The notes: generated by a model not told the origin, from the letters alone. A DNA stretch of 64,000 nucleotides from Halopolyspora algeriensis (GCF_003337235.1 NZ_QPJC01000008.1:62001-126000), one strand, 5' to 3'. Shown: positions 51,878 to 61,220, numbered from the stretch's first letter. Numbers and translations: made by a program.

Positions 51878-52240
51878 TCAGTCCCTTTCGGCGCCACGTT
51901 GCCGCAGCAGCCAGAACAAACCACCGGCGACGGCCAGCGTCGCCGCGAAACCGATCGCGCCCGCGGCCCCGGTCAGTGCCTCGTTGCCACCGAGTGTGTA
52001 ATCCGCGAGCGGACTGGAGTCGAGTGCGTGCTCGGTGGTGCTCTGCGCGATGCACTCGCCCCGGAGTTGCTCGCCCTGCGCGGTCTCGACGACCGTGCAG
52101 CCCTGCCGGGCGACAGCCTCCAGCCCGTCCGGTGAGGAGTCGGCGAAGTAGGAGACTCCGGAAGCCAGGAGCAGGGCAACGAGGCCGAAGCCGAGGAGGA
52201 ATCCGCTTCGCCTGCGGTTCTGTCGGGGTGCGGTGCTCAC
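51878..52240 (-). CDS. cbiN: Cobalt transporter component CbiN-like (PDGLE domain)
   Basis: A 120-residue protein with a membrane helix near each end (SGFLLGFGLVALLLASGV and GAIGFAATLAVAGGLFWLL) around an extracytoplasmic loop containing the diagnostic SSPDGLEAVA motif. GTG 52240 overlaps the cbiM stop by four bases (GTGA). It assists metal loading by CbiM. Confidence 0.9.
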   Translation of the reverse strand: MSTAPRQNRRRSGFLLGFGLVALLLASGVSYFADSSPDGLEAVARQGCTVVETAQGEQLRGECIAQSTTEHALDSSPLADYTLGGNEALTGAAGAIGFAATLAVAGGLFWLLRQRGAERD

Positions 52241-52956
52241 GAAGTGCCCTCCATCGTCGCCTCGCCCGCTGCGTCGTCGGCGAGCGGCCGCCTGCGACGC
52301 AGCAGATGGATCAGGTCCGGGCGCGCACCGGCGACGGCGCCCACCGTCAGCGCGGTGATGATGCCTTCACCCAGGCCGATCAGGCTGTGCACGCCGACCA
52401 TGGCGAGTGCGGCGGTGACCACCGAGTACCCGGCTGCGCCACCGATCGCGTACTCGAGGACGAAGCCCAGCGATGCGGCGACGGTGTTGACGAATCCCGC
52501 CACGAACGCAGTGGCCATCAACCCGCTGCGGCCGCGCGCCGCGATCGGCCGCATGGCGAGGGCGACGAGGTAGCCGAGTGCGGTACCGATCAGAGCCATG
52601 TTGGTGATGTTCGCGCCGAGCATCGTCAGGCCACCGTCGGCGAACAGGAAGGCCTGCACGACCAGCACGATCGACACGCACAGGGCACCGACCCACGGTC
52701 CGGCGAGGATGGCCGCCAGCGCCCCGCCGAGCAGGTGGCCGCTGACTCCGGGCAGCACCGGGAAGTTGATCATCTGGGCGGCGAAGACGAACGCCGCGAC
52801 CAGTCCCGCCATCGGCGCGGCCCGGTCGTCGAGGTCGGACCGGGCCCTGGTCAGGGCCACACCCACTCCGATGATCGCGACCGCCCCGAACAGGAGCGAG
52901 GTCGGGGCGTTGAGCAGGCCGTCGCTCATGTGCAAAGCGACCGTCGTGGTGCTCAC
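52237..52956 (-). CDS. cbiM: Cobalt/nickel ECF transporter S-component CbiM
   Basis: A 239-residue (as annotated) multi-helix S-component that binds Co2+ or Ni2+. It has family segments LHMSDGLLNAPTSLLFGA, INFPVLPGVSGHLLGGALA and HSLIGLGEGIITAL. GTG 52956 has AAGGAG eight bases upstream. However, CbiM normally begins Met-His because the N-terminal amine and His2 bind the metal, and here a TTG at 52935 would give M-H-M-S-D-G. It is the first gene of the operon. No cobalamin riboswitch is recognised upstream. Confidence 0.93.
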   Translation of the reverse strand: MSTTTVALHMSDGLLNAPTSLLFGAVAIIGVGVALTRARSDLDDRAAPMAGLVAAFVFAAQMINFPVLPGVSGHLLGGALAAILAGPWVGALCVSIVLVVQAFLFADGGLTMLGANITNMALIGTALGYLVALAMRPIAARGRSGLMATAFVAGFVNTVAASLGFVLEYAIGGAAGYSVVTAALAMVGVHSLIGLGEGIITALTVGAVAGARPDLIHLLRRRRPLADDAAGEATMEGTS

Positions 52957-53136
52957 CGCGGTACTCCTTTTTCGGGATCGGTCTTTTCCTGGGGTTCGGC
53001 GCGAAGGGGCGCCACGGCCCCTCACAGAGTAAATGCCAGAGGTGGGCTCTCGCCATACATGTGCAGCAATGTGATCGACTCCGGAAGGCGGCGTATCTCA
53101 CCGCGCGGCGATCGTGCGCGATCGCGGTGACCGGGA

Positions 53137-53490
53137 TCAGCCGGGAGGCCAGGTCATGACACGGCCCCCGAGCAGGTGGCAGTGCACGTGATGCACCGTC
53201 TGGCCTCCCTCGTCGCCGGTGTTGAACACCAGACGATAGCCGGAGTCGGCGATGCCCTCGTTCGCGGCGATCCGGTGCGCGTGGTTGATCAGCTCACCGA
53301 AGAGCTCGCCGTCGGCCGTGGCCATCGCCGCCGCGGTATCGTGGTGCGCCTTCGGGATCACCAGGACATGGGTCGGCGCCTGCGGATTGATGTCGCGGAA
53401 CCCGAGTGTCCGCTCGGTCTCGCCGACCGTCGTCGCGGGCATCTCGCCCGTGACGATCCTGCAGAACACGCAGTCGGTGGTGTCGGTCAC
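53137..53490 (-). CDS. HIT family protein (Hint-like nucleotide hydrolase)
   Basis: A 117-residue histidine-triad protein. CVFCRIVTGEMP gives the N-terminal zinc CxxC, HVLVIPKAHH the second conserved block, and HHVHCHLLGG the catalytic HxHxHxx triad. Hint enzymes hydrolyse adenosine phosphoramidates. The start is GTG 53490 with AAAGGGA upstream. Confidence 0.94.
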   Translation of the reverse strand: MTDTTDCVFCRIVTGEMPATTVGETERTLGFRDINPQAPTHVLVIPKAHHDTAAAMATADGELFGELINHAHRIAANEGIADSGYRLVFNTGDEGGQTVHHVHCHLLGGRVMTWPPG

Positions 53491-53709
53491 GGTATCCCTT
53501 TCCCGTCGGCGGTTCGGCGGAACCGGTCGAGCTTGTGGATCTGACCGCCGCATCGTAGAGGGCCGCGAGGCAGTGGCGCGAAAACCGCGGGAATTTCCGA
53601 GCTGCTGCCGGTGTCTCATTGCAGGGCCGGTGTCGCTGGAGCAGGACTCACCCGGGGCGGGAGTGCCACTCGGGTGAGCCGGGATCGTTGCGAGCGAAAA
53701 GGAGAAAGG

Positions 53710-55041
53710 GTGCCACGGAACTCGGAGACGGTGCAGGATCCGGCCGCCGATCCGGGTGCGGACACCCGGCTTCCCCGGGAACTGTGGATCCTGATCGTCG
53801 GCAGCTTCATCGTCGCCATCGGGATGGGCATCGTCTCGCCCGCGCTGCCGACCTTCGCTTCCAGCTTCGACGTGGGAGTGACCGCGGCGTCACTGATCGT
53901 CAGCGCCTTCGCGTTCATGCGGCTGGTCTTCGCACCGGCCAGCGGCAAGCTGGTGTCGTGGTTCGGGGAGCGCCCGATCTACGCCTGGGGCATCTTCATC
54001 GTGGGCGTGAGCAGCACGGCCTGTGCCTTCGCCCAGTCCTACTGGCAACTGCTGGTGTTCCGGGGGCTCGGAGGCACGGGGTCGACGATGTTCACCGTCT
54101 CGGCGCTGGCACTGCTGGTGCGGCTGGCCCCGCCGCACCTGCGCGGGCGCGCCTCCAGCCTGTGGGCGAGCAGCTTCCTGCTCGGCAGTATCTCCGGACC
54201 GCTCATCGGCGGGGTGATGATCGGGTACTCGCTGCGGCTGCCGTTTCTCCTCTACGGTGTGGCGCTGTATCTGGCGGCGTTCGTCGGGTGGTGGATGCTG
54301 CGCCACTCGGCCCTGGCCGCGCCCGACCGTGGGAGCGAAGCCCCCGAGATCACCGTCCGGCAAGCTCTCGGGCACCGCGCCTACCGGGCGGCACTGCTGT
54401 CGAATCTCAGCAAGGGCTGGGTCGTTCAGGGCGTGCGACTCGCGCTGGTACCCCTGTTCGTGGTGGAGGCGCTGCGGTTGCCGGAGTCGATGTCGGGGAT
54501 CGCGCTGTCGGTGTTCGCCGCGGGCAACGCCGCCGTGCTGATTCCCGCGGGGCGGCTGGCCGACGGGCGGGGGCGCAAGCCGCTGATCGTCGCGGGGCTG
54601 GCGGTCTCGGCAGCGGGCAGCGTCGCGCTCGGATTCAGCGACTCGGTGGCCTGGCTGCTGGTCGCCTCCCTGGTGGCCGGTATCGGTGCCGGCTTGATGA
54701 ATCCCGCGCAGAGTGCCGCGATCGCCGATATCGTCGGAGCCAAGAGCAAGGGCGGTCCGGTACTGGCCGCCTTCCAGATGACCGCCGATGTGGGCGCGAT
54801 CCTCGGACCGGTGGTGGCGGGCGTGCTCGCCGACGTGCTGAGCTTCCGGGCGGCGTTCACGGCGACCGGCCTGATCGCCGTGCTCGCCCTGCTGCTGTGG
54901 TCGGTCGCTCCCGAGACTCTGGTGCGGTCCCGGGGCGCCGCCGGGGAGGGCGACGGCAGCGAGCAGCAGGGCACCGCGGCCGAAGCCGGCTTCGCCGACA
55001 CCTCCTCGGACGCCTCCCGCGCCGGACGCGGTACGGACTGA
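53710..55041 (+). CDS. MFS transporter
   Basis: A 443-residue major facilitator with 12 predicted helices. The first is ELWILIVGSFIVAIGMGIV, and the motif between helices 2 and 3 is SGKLVSWFGERPIYAWG. The middle loop is short and the C-terminus is acidic and Ser/Ala-rich. GGAG precedes GTG 53710. It is probably a drug or metabolite efflux protein of the DHA1 type; the substrate is unknown. Confidence 0.88.
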   Translation: MPRNSETVQDPAADPGADTRLPRELWILIVGSFIVAIGMGIVSPALPTFASSFDVGVTAASLIVSAFAFMRLVFAPASGKLVSWFGERPIYAWGIFIVGVSSTACAFAQSYWQLLVFRGLGGTGSTMFTVSALALLVRLAPPHLRGRASSLWASSFLLGSISGPLIGGVMIGYSLRLPFLLYGVALYLAAFVGWWMLRHSALAAPDRGSEAPEITVRQALGHRAYRAALLSNLSKGWVVQGVRLALVPLFVVEALRLPESMSGIALSVFAAGNAAVLIPAGRLADGRGRKPLIVAGLAVSAAGSVALGFSDSVAWLLVASLVAGIGAGLMNPAQSAAIADIVGAKSKGGPVLAAFQMTADVGAILGPVVAGVLADVLSFRAAFTATGLIAVLALLLWSVAPETLVRSRGAAGEGDGSEQQGTAAEAGFADTSSDASRAGRGTD

Positions 55042-55178
55042 CCGACCTTCCGCGGATGCTCCGTCCCCCGGGTGGGCCGTTGTCGTTGCCGTATGTGTCC
55101 GGGATCGCGAAACGGGGTATGTCCTCCTTGGGTACCGGATGGTGCTGCGAGGCAGCCCTTGGTCACACGGAGGACGAC

Positions 55179-55412
55179 ATGAGCACCGGCATCAACGCGA
55201 CAGAGCTCTCCGAGGAGGCACTGGTCAGGGAACTCACGCACCTGCACCACACCCGGAACGAGACTTTCCTGCACGGTGCCCCCGACGCGCTGCAAGAACA
55301 CACCGCCCGGACCTTCGAGCTGGAGCAGGAGTACTTGCGGCGGCATCCCGAACGCGAGGTCAATCCTCGACGGACCCGAGCAGGAGCGAGAGGAGCCAAG
55401 GCACATGCCTGA
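55179..55412 (+). CDS. DUF6158 family small protein, 77 aa
   Basis: ATG 55179 has GGAGGA upstream. The helical, charged protein includes LVRELTHLHHTRNETFLHG and EHTARTFELEQEYLRRHPER, the DUF6158 signature. The stop overlaps the next gene by eight bases, so the two are coupled. It is often found beside redox genes in actinobacteria; the function is unknown. Confidence 0.78.
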   Translation: MSTGINATELSEEALVRELTHLHHTRNETFLHGAPDALQEHTARTFELEQEYLRRHPEREVNPRRTRAGARGAKAHA

Positions 55413-56787
55413 GTCCGCACCGCAAAGTCCCGGGCACACGGCGGGCAATCGTGAGCGTCCGCGCATCGTCGTCGTGGGTGGTGGGCATACCGGGCTGACC
55501 GCCGCGCTCCGGCTGCAGTCCCGGCTCGAGGACGGTGAGGCGACCATCACCCTCATCGATTCCCAGCCGCACATGACCTACCAGCCGTTCCTGCCGGAGG
55601 CCGCGGCCGGATCGGTGGAACCTCGCCACGTCGTGGTGCCGCTGCGGGAGTCCCTGCGCCGGTGTGAGGTGCTGACCGCGTCGGTGACCTGCATCAATCA
55701 TGCGGAGCGGGAGCTCACCGCCACGATGGCCTGTGGCCGGGAGGAACACATCGAATACGACATCCTCGTCGTGGTTCCCGGCTCGATCTCCCGAGCCCTG
55801 CCGATTCCGGGGCTGGGGGAGGAAGGCGTCGGCTTCAAGACCATCGGCGAGGCCATCTACCTGCGCAACCACGTGTTGTCCAGGTTGGATGCCGCAGCGA
55901 CCACCTCCGATCCGCAGCAGCGGCGCAAGCTGCTCACGTTCATGTTCGTCGGTGGTGGCTACGCCGGGATCGAGGCGATGGCCGAGCTGGAGAGCATGGC
56001 CCGATACGCCACCCGCAACTACCCGACGATCGATGTCGGGGACATGCGATGGATTCTGGTCGAGGCGATGGACCGGATCATGCCCGAGGTCAGCGAGCCG
56101 ATGGGCGTGTACACCCGCCATCGCCTGCAGGAGCGTGGCATCGAGGTCAAGCTCAACACCACGGCGAAAACCATGGAGGGCGGACACGTCGTGCTCTCCG
56201 ACGGCGATGAGTTCGACACCGACACCATCGCGTGGACGGCCGGGGTCAAGCCGCACCCGATGCTGGAGGAAAGCGACCTTCCCCGGGACGGCAAGGGCCG
56301 CGTGCAGTGCACGGCCAAGCTCCAGGTGGACGGGATGCAGGATGTGTTCGCGGCGGGCGACTGCGCCGCCGTGCCCGACTTGACCAGTAGCGATCCCGAA
56401 GCGCTCTGCGGACCGTCGGCGCAGCACGCGGTGCGTCAGGCGAGGGTTCTCGCGGACAACATCATCGCCGTGCTGCGGCAGCGCCCGCTGACCGACTACC
56501 GGCACAAGTACTCCGGGTCGGTCGCCGGCCTCGGATTGTTCCAGGGCGCGGCGGAGGTGTACGGCATCAAGCTCAAGGGATTTCCCGCGTGGCTGCTGCA
56601 CCGCGCCTACCACCTGGCGAAGATGCCGACCGCCTCGCGCAAGGCGCGGATCATGGGCGACTGGCTCATGGAGCTGCCGCTGCCACGCCAGGTCGTCGCC
56701 CTCGGCGGGTTGCACGAGCCGAGATCGGAGTTCGTCAAGGCCGCCAACACGCGCGGATTGCCGAGCGAGCGGAGCCAGGCGGGCTGA
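55405..56787 (+). CDS. ndh: Type II NADH dehydrogenase (FAD-dependent)
   Basis: A 460-residue single-subunit, non-proton-pumping NADH:quinone oxidoreductase. RIVVVGGGHTGLTAALRL is the FAD-binding Rossmann loop, FMFVGGGYAGIEAMAEL the NADH-binding loop, and MQDVFAAGDCAAVPD the FAD-contacting block. The C-terminal amphipathic region (GFPAWLLHRAYHLAKMP) should hold it to the membrane. ATG 55405 lies eight bases inside the DUF6158 gene. It passes electrons to menaquinone. Confidence 0.88.
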   Translation: MPESAPQSPGHTAGNRERPRIVVVGGGHTGLTAALRLQSRLEDGEATITLIDSQPHMTYQPFLPEAAAGSVEPRHVVVPLRESLRRCEVLTASVTCINHAERELTATMACGREEHIEYDILVVVPGSISRALPIPGLGEEGVGFKTIGEAIYLRNHVLSRLDAAATTSDPQQRRKLLTFMFVGGGYAGIEAMAELESMARYATRNYPTIDVGDMRWILVEAMDRIMPEVSEPMGVYTRHRLQERGIEVKLNTTAKTMEGGHVVLSDGDEFDTDTIAWTAGVKPHPMLEESDLPRDGKGRVQCTAKLQVDGMQDVFAAGDCAAVPDLTSSDPEALCGPSAQHAVRQARVLADNIIAVLRQRPLTDYRHKYSGSVAGLGLFQGAAEVYGIKLKGFPAWLLHRAYHLAKMPTASRKARIMGDWLMELPLPRQVVALGGLHEPRSEFVKAANTRGLPSERSQAG

Positions 56788-56807
56788 TCCGAAGCGGCGC
56801 GGTGCTC

Positions 56808-56838
56808 GTGCCGGGGCTCGACGCACGGGCCCCGGCAC
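56808..56838 (+). terminator. Terminator after ndh
   Basis: A 10-bp perfect stem (56808-56817 with 56829-56838) with an 11-nt loop, about 20 bases after the stop codon. Confidence 0.65.
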
Positions 56839-57009
56839 CCGACTGTGCCCTCGATGAGGAGGAGTTTTCCGTGGAAGCGCACATCATCGGGACCGGAGAC
56901 GGCGGATCGGGGACCCCCCTTGATGGGCCCGCTCGGAGCCTGTTGTACGGTATGCAGGCACGCGATGAACGGAGGCAACAGCAGCCGGGATCGCGGTACA
57001 ACCGAACAA

Positions 57010-57084
<75 letters not shown>

Positions 57085-57091
57085 GTGAGAG

Positions 57092-57119
57092 CGGGCCGCC
57101 GGAATATTCCGGCGGCCCG
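57092..57119 (+). terminator. Terminator after tRNA-Ala
   Basis: A 28-base perfect palindrome centred at 57105/57106, with G+C-rich outer arms and an AATATT centre. Confidence 0.7.
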
Positions 57120-57235
57120 TCGAATTGTGCGGAGAAACCGGTCGCCGTTGCCGGGCGAAGGTCCAGGGGTGTGGCAATGCCCCCTGCGGTGCATTCTGGG
57201 TGGATCGCTCACAACAATCACACGTGTTGGAAGAC

Positions 57236-59350
57236 ATGAACAACCACGAGACCTCAACTTATGGTGATCAGGCCGTAAGCCTGCCGCAGCAGACCGCCAC
57301 CGGGCGGCGGCTCGCTCTGCTGCCGGAGAGCATGAACGAGTACGCGATCTTCTCGCTGGATGCGCAGGGTCGTGTGCAGACCTGGAACCCCAATGCCGAG
57401 CGCATCAAGGGCTACAGCGTCGACGAGATCATCGGCCGGCACTTCTCGGTGTTCTACCCGGCGGAGCAGGCCGCTACCGGTTACCCGGACTGGGAATTGG
57501 AGCAGGCCGCCGAGAGCGGGTTCTACATCGACGAGGGTTGGCGCCTGCGCAAGGACGGCAGCCGGTTCCTGGCCCATGTCGTCATCACGGCGCAGCGGTC
57601 GCCGGAGGGGGAGCTGAGCGGTTTCATCAAGGTGACCCGGAACATCACCGAGGCCCGGGAGCGGGAGCGGCGATCGCGCCGGCGGTTCACCGACCTGTTC
57701 CATATCGCTCCGGTGGGCATCGGCGTGTTCGACGAGACCGAGCAGGTGCTGGACGCCAACGACACGCTGTGCGATCTGCTGGATTACCGGCTGTCCGACC
57801 TCCACGGCAAGAACGCCGCCGACCTGCTGCATCCTCAGGACGGGGCCGAGGGGCTCATCTCGACGATGACGGACCCGGGCGGGCCCCCGAGTCGTCAGCG
57901 CATGCCGCAGCGGGTACTGGCCCGCTCGGACGGGCAGCCGGTGACGTGCGACGTGCACAGCGCGCTGTCGGTCCAGGAGGACGGGAGGCGCTACTGGCTG
58001 GTGGCGTTCCAGGACGTCAGCGAGCGGATCCACCACGCCGAGGTGCTGCACCATCAGGCCACCCACGACGATCTGACCGGGTTGCCCAACCGCAAGGGCC
58101 TCAACGAGCTGTTCGAGGAGTTGGGCGAGGACAACGCCGGGCGGATCGCCGTGCTGTTCTGCGACATCGACAACTTCAAGCGCATCAACGACTCGCTCGG
58201 CCACGAGGCGGGTGACGAGCTGCTGCTGGCACTGGCTCGGCGCCTGCAGAACGGGCTGCCGCAGAACTGCACGGCGGCCCGGCTCTCCGGCGATGAGTTC
58301 CTGATCGTCTGTTCGGACGTCGACGCCGCCGGGGGCCTGGAGGCGCTCACGACCTGGCTCGCGGAATTCCTGCACACGGCCGTGCCGATGCGCGAGCAGG
58401 TGATCCGCGTGTCGGCCTCCGTCGGTGCCGCGCTGTTCGACCCCGCCAGCATGACCGCCGACGATCTGTTGCGGATCGCCGACGCGGCGATGCTCAAGGC
58501 CAAATCGGGAGGAGCCGGGCGCACGTCGCTGGCCGACCCCGAGCAGATCACCACGCTCAGCGGGCAGGTGCGCCTGGAGCAGGAACTGCGTCAGGCGATC
58601 GACAACGACGGTCTGGCCCTGCAGTACCAGCCGGTGGTGGACCGGGACGGCTCGGTGGTGATGGCCGAGGCGCTGCTGCGCTGGCCCCATCCCGAGCGCG
58701 GCATGCTGGCGCCGGACGTCATCCTGCCCGTGGCCGAGCAGGGCGACCTGCTGCGGGACCTGGACCGCTGGGTGTTGCGCACAGCGCTGCACGAGGCGGC
58801 GAGCTGGCCGACGTCGAACGGGCACCCGGTGGGCATCGCGGTGAACCTGGGGGGGCTGCTGCCCGACACCCCGGACTTCGGCGACGAAATCTCGGCCATC
58901 ATCACCGAGAGCGGTCTCGACTGGCACCGCGTGGTCCTGGAGGTCCTGGAAACCGTCCTGGTGGACCTGCCGGAACGGCCGCAGCAGGCCATGACCGAGC
59001 TCACCGGACGCGGGATGCGGTTCGCCATGGACGACTTCGGCACCGGCTACTCCTCGCTGGCCCGCCTGAACGAGCTTCCGACGCAGATCATCAAGCTCGA
59101 TCGCCGATTCGTCTCCGGCGTGGACGACAATGCCGCCGACTATGCCATCGCGCGCGCCGTGGTGGACATGGCCCGTGCCATGGGGCGCGCCTGCGTCGCC
59201 GAAGGGGTGGAGACCGCCACCCAGTTCCGGTTGCTCGGTGAGCTCGGGGTGGATGCCTACCAGGGCTTCCTGTTCTCCCGGCCGGCCCCGCCCTCCGAGT
59301 TCCGCGCCCTGCTCGGCGGTGGACCGCTGTCCGTGCCGACCGACGAGTGA
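57236..59350 (+). CDS. PAS-PAS-GGDEF-EAL cyclic-di-GMP signalling protein
   Basis: A 704-residue cytosolic sensor. Domains in order: PAS (about 25-135, NEYAIFSLDAQGRVQTWNPN), a second PAS (about 150-265), GGDEF (about 285-440) and EAL (about 450-695). The cyclase signature is LSGDEFLIV (SGDEF, a tolerated variant), with no RxxD inhibitory site in front. The phosphodiesterase motifs are AEALLRW, VLEVLETVL, DDFGTGYSSL, KLDRRFV and AEGVET, all intact. It is likely bifunctional or predominantly a phosphodiesterase. The start is ATG 57236. Confidence 0.92.
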   Translation: MNNHETSTYGDQAVSLPQQTATGRRLALLPESMNEYAIFSLDAQGRVQTWNPNAERIKGYSVDEIIGRHFSVFYPAEQAATGYPDWELEQAAESGFYIDEGWRLRKDGSRFLAHVVITAQRSPEGELSGFIKVTRNITEARERERRSRRRFTDLFHIAPVGIGVFDETEQVLDANDTLCDLLDYRLSDLHGKNAADLLHPQDGAEGLISTMTDPGGPPSRQRMPQRVLARSDGQPVTCDVHSALSVQEDGRRYWLVAFQDVSERIHHAEVLHHQATHDDLTGLPNRKGLNELFEELGEDNAGRIAVLFCDIDNFKRINDSLGHEAGDELLLALARRLQNGLPQNCTAARLSGDEFLIVCSDVDAAGGLEALTTWLAEFLHTAVPMREQVIRVSASVGAALFDPASMTADDLLRIADAAMLKAKSGGAGRTSLADPEQITTLSGQVRLEQELRQAIDNDGLALQYQPVVDRDGSVVMAEALLRWPHPERGMLAPDVILPVAEQGDLLRDLDRWVLRTALHEAASWPTSNGHPVGIAVNLGGLLPDTPDFGDEISAIITESGLDWHRVVLEVLETVLVDLPERPQQAMTELTGRGMRFAMDDFGTGYSSLARLNELPTQIIKLDRRFVSGVDDNAADYAIARAVVDMARAMGRACVAEGVETATQFRLLGELGVDAYQGFLFSRPAPPSEFRALLGGGPLSVPTDE

Positions 59351-59542
59351 AACCGCGGTCGGCGACCCTGGGCTGAATTCGTGCACCGCTTCGGGAGAGC
59401 GTGGGCGCGCACCGGCACCGCGGTTGCCTGTTGCGGCCGGCCGGATCAGTGCACGAGGTGCAAGCGGCACCCACGTGGGTACACCCCCAGGGGCGGACGG
59501 AGCGACTCGACGCCGCCCCGATGACGCACGAGGGAGGTACCC

Positions 59543-60055
59543 ATGACTTCACCCGAGCCCACCTCGGCAGCCACCCACCGCCGGATCGTGGCCTCCTACC
59601 CCGAGTACCGGCAGGCCGAGCGCGCGGTGGACCACCTGTCCGACAACGGCTTCCCGGTCCAGCACAGTGCCATCGTCGCGCGCGAGCTGGAACTGGTCGA
59701 GCAGGTCACCGGCCGGTACAGCTACTTGTCCGCCGCGGGCAACGGCGCGGGAGGGGGTGCGATCACCGGGGCGCTGCTCGGTTGGTTGTTCGGCTTGTTC
59801 ACCTGGGTGACGCCGCTGATATCCGGGCTGCTGCTGGCGCTCTACGGCGCGATCCTCGGCGCGATCATCGGTGCCGTCATCGGACTGATCGCCCATGCCA
59901 TGTCCGGCGGTCGACGCGACTTCAGCTCCATGCCCAACCTGCGGGCGGATTCCTACGATCTGCTCGTCGACAGCGACTATGCCGACCAGGCGACGACCAT
60001 GCTGAATTCCGCGGGGGCTCCCGGCCTCGGGCGCGCCGCTACGGGAACCGAATAG
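59543..60055 (+). CDS. General-stress-protein-17M-like membrane protein
   Basis: A 170-residue protein starting at ATG 59543 with GGGAGG upstream. The N-terminal 60 or so residues resemble the general stress protein 17M (YflT) domain (YPEYRQAERAVDHLSDNGFP). A Gly-rich pair of membrane helices follows (ALLGWLFGLFTWVTPLISG and ALYGAILGAIIGAVIGLI). The C-terminus returns to the cytoplasm. Such proteins are usually induced by sigma-B-type stress factors; the function is unknown. Confidence 0.8.
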   Translation: MTSPEPTSAATHRRIVASYPEYRQAERAVDHLSDNGFPVQHSAIVARELELVEQVTGRYSYLSAAGNGAGGGAITGALLGWLFGLFTWVTPLISGLLLALYGAILGAIIGAVIGLIAHAMSGGRRDFSSMPNLRADSYDLLVDSDYADQATTMLNSAGAPGLGRAATGTE

Positions 60056-60154
60056 CGACGGCACCGGGCGCCGAGGAGGCACCGACGGCGCGCTCCCCTT
60101 CGTGCCGGCGATCGAGCTTGTGCTCCACAGTGGTCGATTCACCGGCCCGGAGGG

Positions 60155-60322
60155 GTGGTGGCCGGTGCCGGTTCGTCCAATGAGGACATCAGTGGGCGAT
60201 TGTTCCTGAGCAGAGCCACGGTGAAAACGCACCTGGTGCACATCTACAGCAAGCTGGGGGTGGATTCGCGGACGGCGGCGGTGGCGGCGGCGAGTGAACG
60301 GGGCCTCGTCCGGCGCTGGTGA
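60155..60322 (+). pseudogene. Orphan LuxR-type HTH fragment, 55 aa
   Basis: The frame from GTG 60155 to TGA 60322 encodes the C-terminal half of a LuxR/GerE HTH: GRLFLSRATVKTHLVHIYSK and LGVDSRTAAVAAASERGL. The receiver and the first half of the HTH are absent. GGAGG sits close to the GTG, so a small protein could be made, but the lost first helices make a remnant of a NarL-type regulator more likely. A strong terminator follows directly. Confidence 0.7.
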
Positions 60323-60331
60323 CCCGGCCGA

Positions 60332-60379
60332 GCCGAGCGTGGGCGGTGACCCCGAGTCACCGCCCACGCTTGGCTTTTC
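60332..60379 (+). terminator. Strong intrinsic terminator after LuxR fragment
   Basis: A 15-bp perfect stem (60336-60350 with 60356-60370), extended by four more pairs (60332-60335 with 60371-60374), a 5-nt loop, then TTTTCG. It is the most canonical terminator in the window. Confidence 0.92.
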
Positions 60380-60391
60380 GTCATCGGCGCG

Positions 60392-60871
60392 TCAGCGCGG
60401 CTGCGGTATCCCGGCAGGGTCCGCGCCGGTAGCCAGCGCGCTGGCAACCGAAGGAGCACGGACGAACCGCTCGGTGACCTCCATCAGTTCCAGCAGCCGG
60501 TCCACCACGCGGTTTCCGGTGACCAGCACCAGCGAGATCCCGCGACGCTGGGCACGCCAGCCCGCCTCCAGCAGGGCCACCACACCGGCGGTGGTCAGAA
60601 ACGACACGGCCGAGAAGTCCACCACCATCCTCTCGAACGTCGCGTCGATCCGGCGGCGGAGCACATCGGCGAACTCGTCGGCACCGGCGGAATCCAGAGT
60701 GCCACCGGCCGTGATCACGTGAGATCCGCTGTCGGGCTGGTGCACCCGCAACCACAGGGGACGCTCGACGGGTGGGCGGGACGCGGGCAACGCCGGGGGA
60801 GGTCCCTCGGAGATTTCCGCGGTGGCGGTGTTCGGCGCGTTGGCCGACGTGGAAGCTGAAACAATTGCCAT
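60392..60871 (-). CDS. STAS domain protein, anti-sigma factor antagonist-like
   Basis: A 159-residue protein with an N-terminal linker and a C-terminal STAS domain: SHVITAGGTLDSAGADEF, then MVVDFSAVSFLTTAGVVALL. The latter holds the Thr pair where SpoIIAA-type proteins are phosphorylated. Such proteins bind and inhibit anti-sigma kinases. ATG 60871 is chosen; an in-frame ATG at 60886 is possible. It lies near the stress-type membrane gene, which fits a partner-switching stress pathway. Confidence 0.82.
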   Translation of the reverse strand: MAIVSASTSANAPNTATAEISEGPPPALPASRPPVERPLWLRVHQPDSGSHVITAGGTLDSAGADEFADVLRRRIDATFERMVVDFSAVSFLTTAGVVALLEAGWRAQRRGISLVLVTGNRVVDRLLELMEVTERFVRAPSVASALATGADPAGIPQPR

Positions 60872-61220
60872 GAGGACTCGCTTCATCGCAAAGAAGGGCC
60901 ATCCGGTCGTACCGGGGTCCGAACACCTCTCAGATACCCCGGGGCCGGATCCGCACGGTCGGGTCATCCGCACGGACGGGCGGGCTCGTCGAACCCACAG
61001 CTTCACGATAGCTGCTGGTGAGGCCCTGACCAGCAAAGAAAACACGTAGTATCGCTCACAACACATATGGTGAGAATTCGGCGGATCGAAGGCGGTCAAC
61101 CCGTGTCCGGCGGGGTGGTCCGCACCGGTTCTCGTGCACGAGCGGTGAGCGAGTGGGCGTGCCCGACGAGGAAACCGGGGCGTTTCCCACCTTCGGTGAG
61201 CCGTCACCGCACCGGTGCTG
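60872..61220. other. Spacer, no gene recognised
   Basis: About 350 bases between the aldo/keto reductase and STAS genes, both on the minus strand. It includes an AT-richer patch near 61035-61075 with CTCAC (61055-61059) and GTGAG (61070-61074) as a short inverted repeat; the STAS promoter is probably here. Confidence 0.35.

Noticed and set aside
52957-53136. Cobalamin riboswitch upstream of cbiM
   Set aside because: Only about 180 bases are available, and no B12-box-like core or matching stem pattern was recognised. Metal-responsive repression is more likely, but no operator could be assigned.
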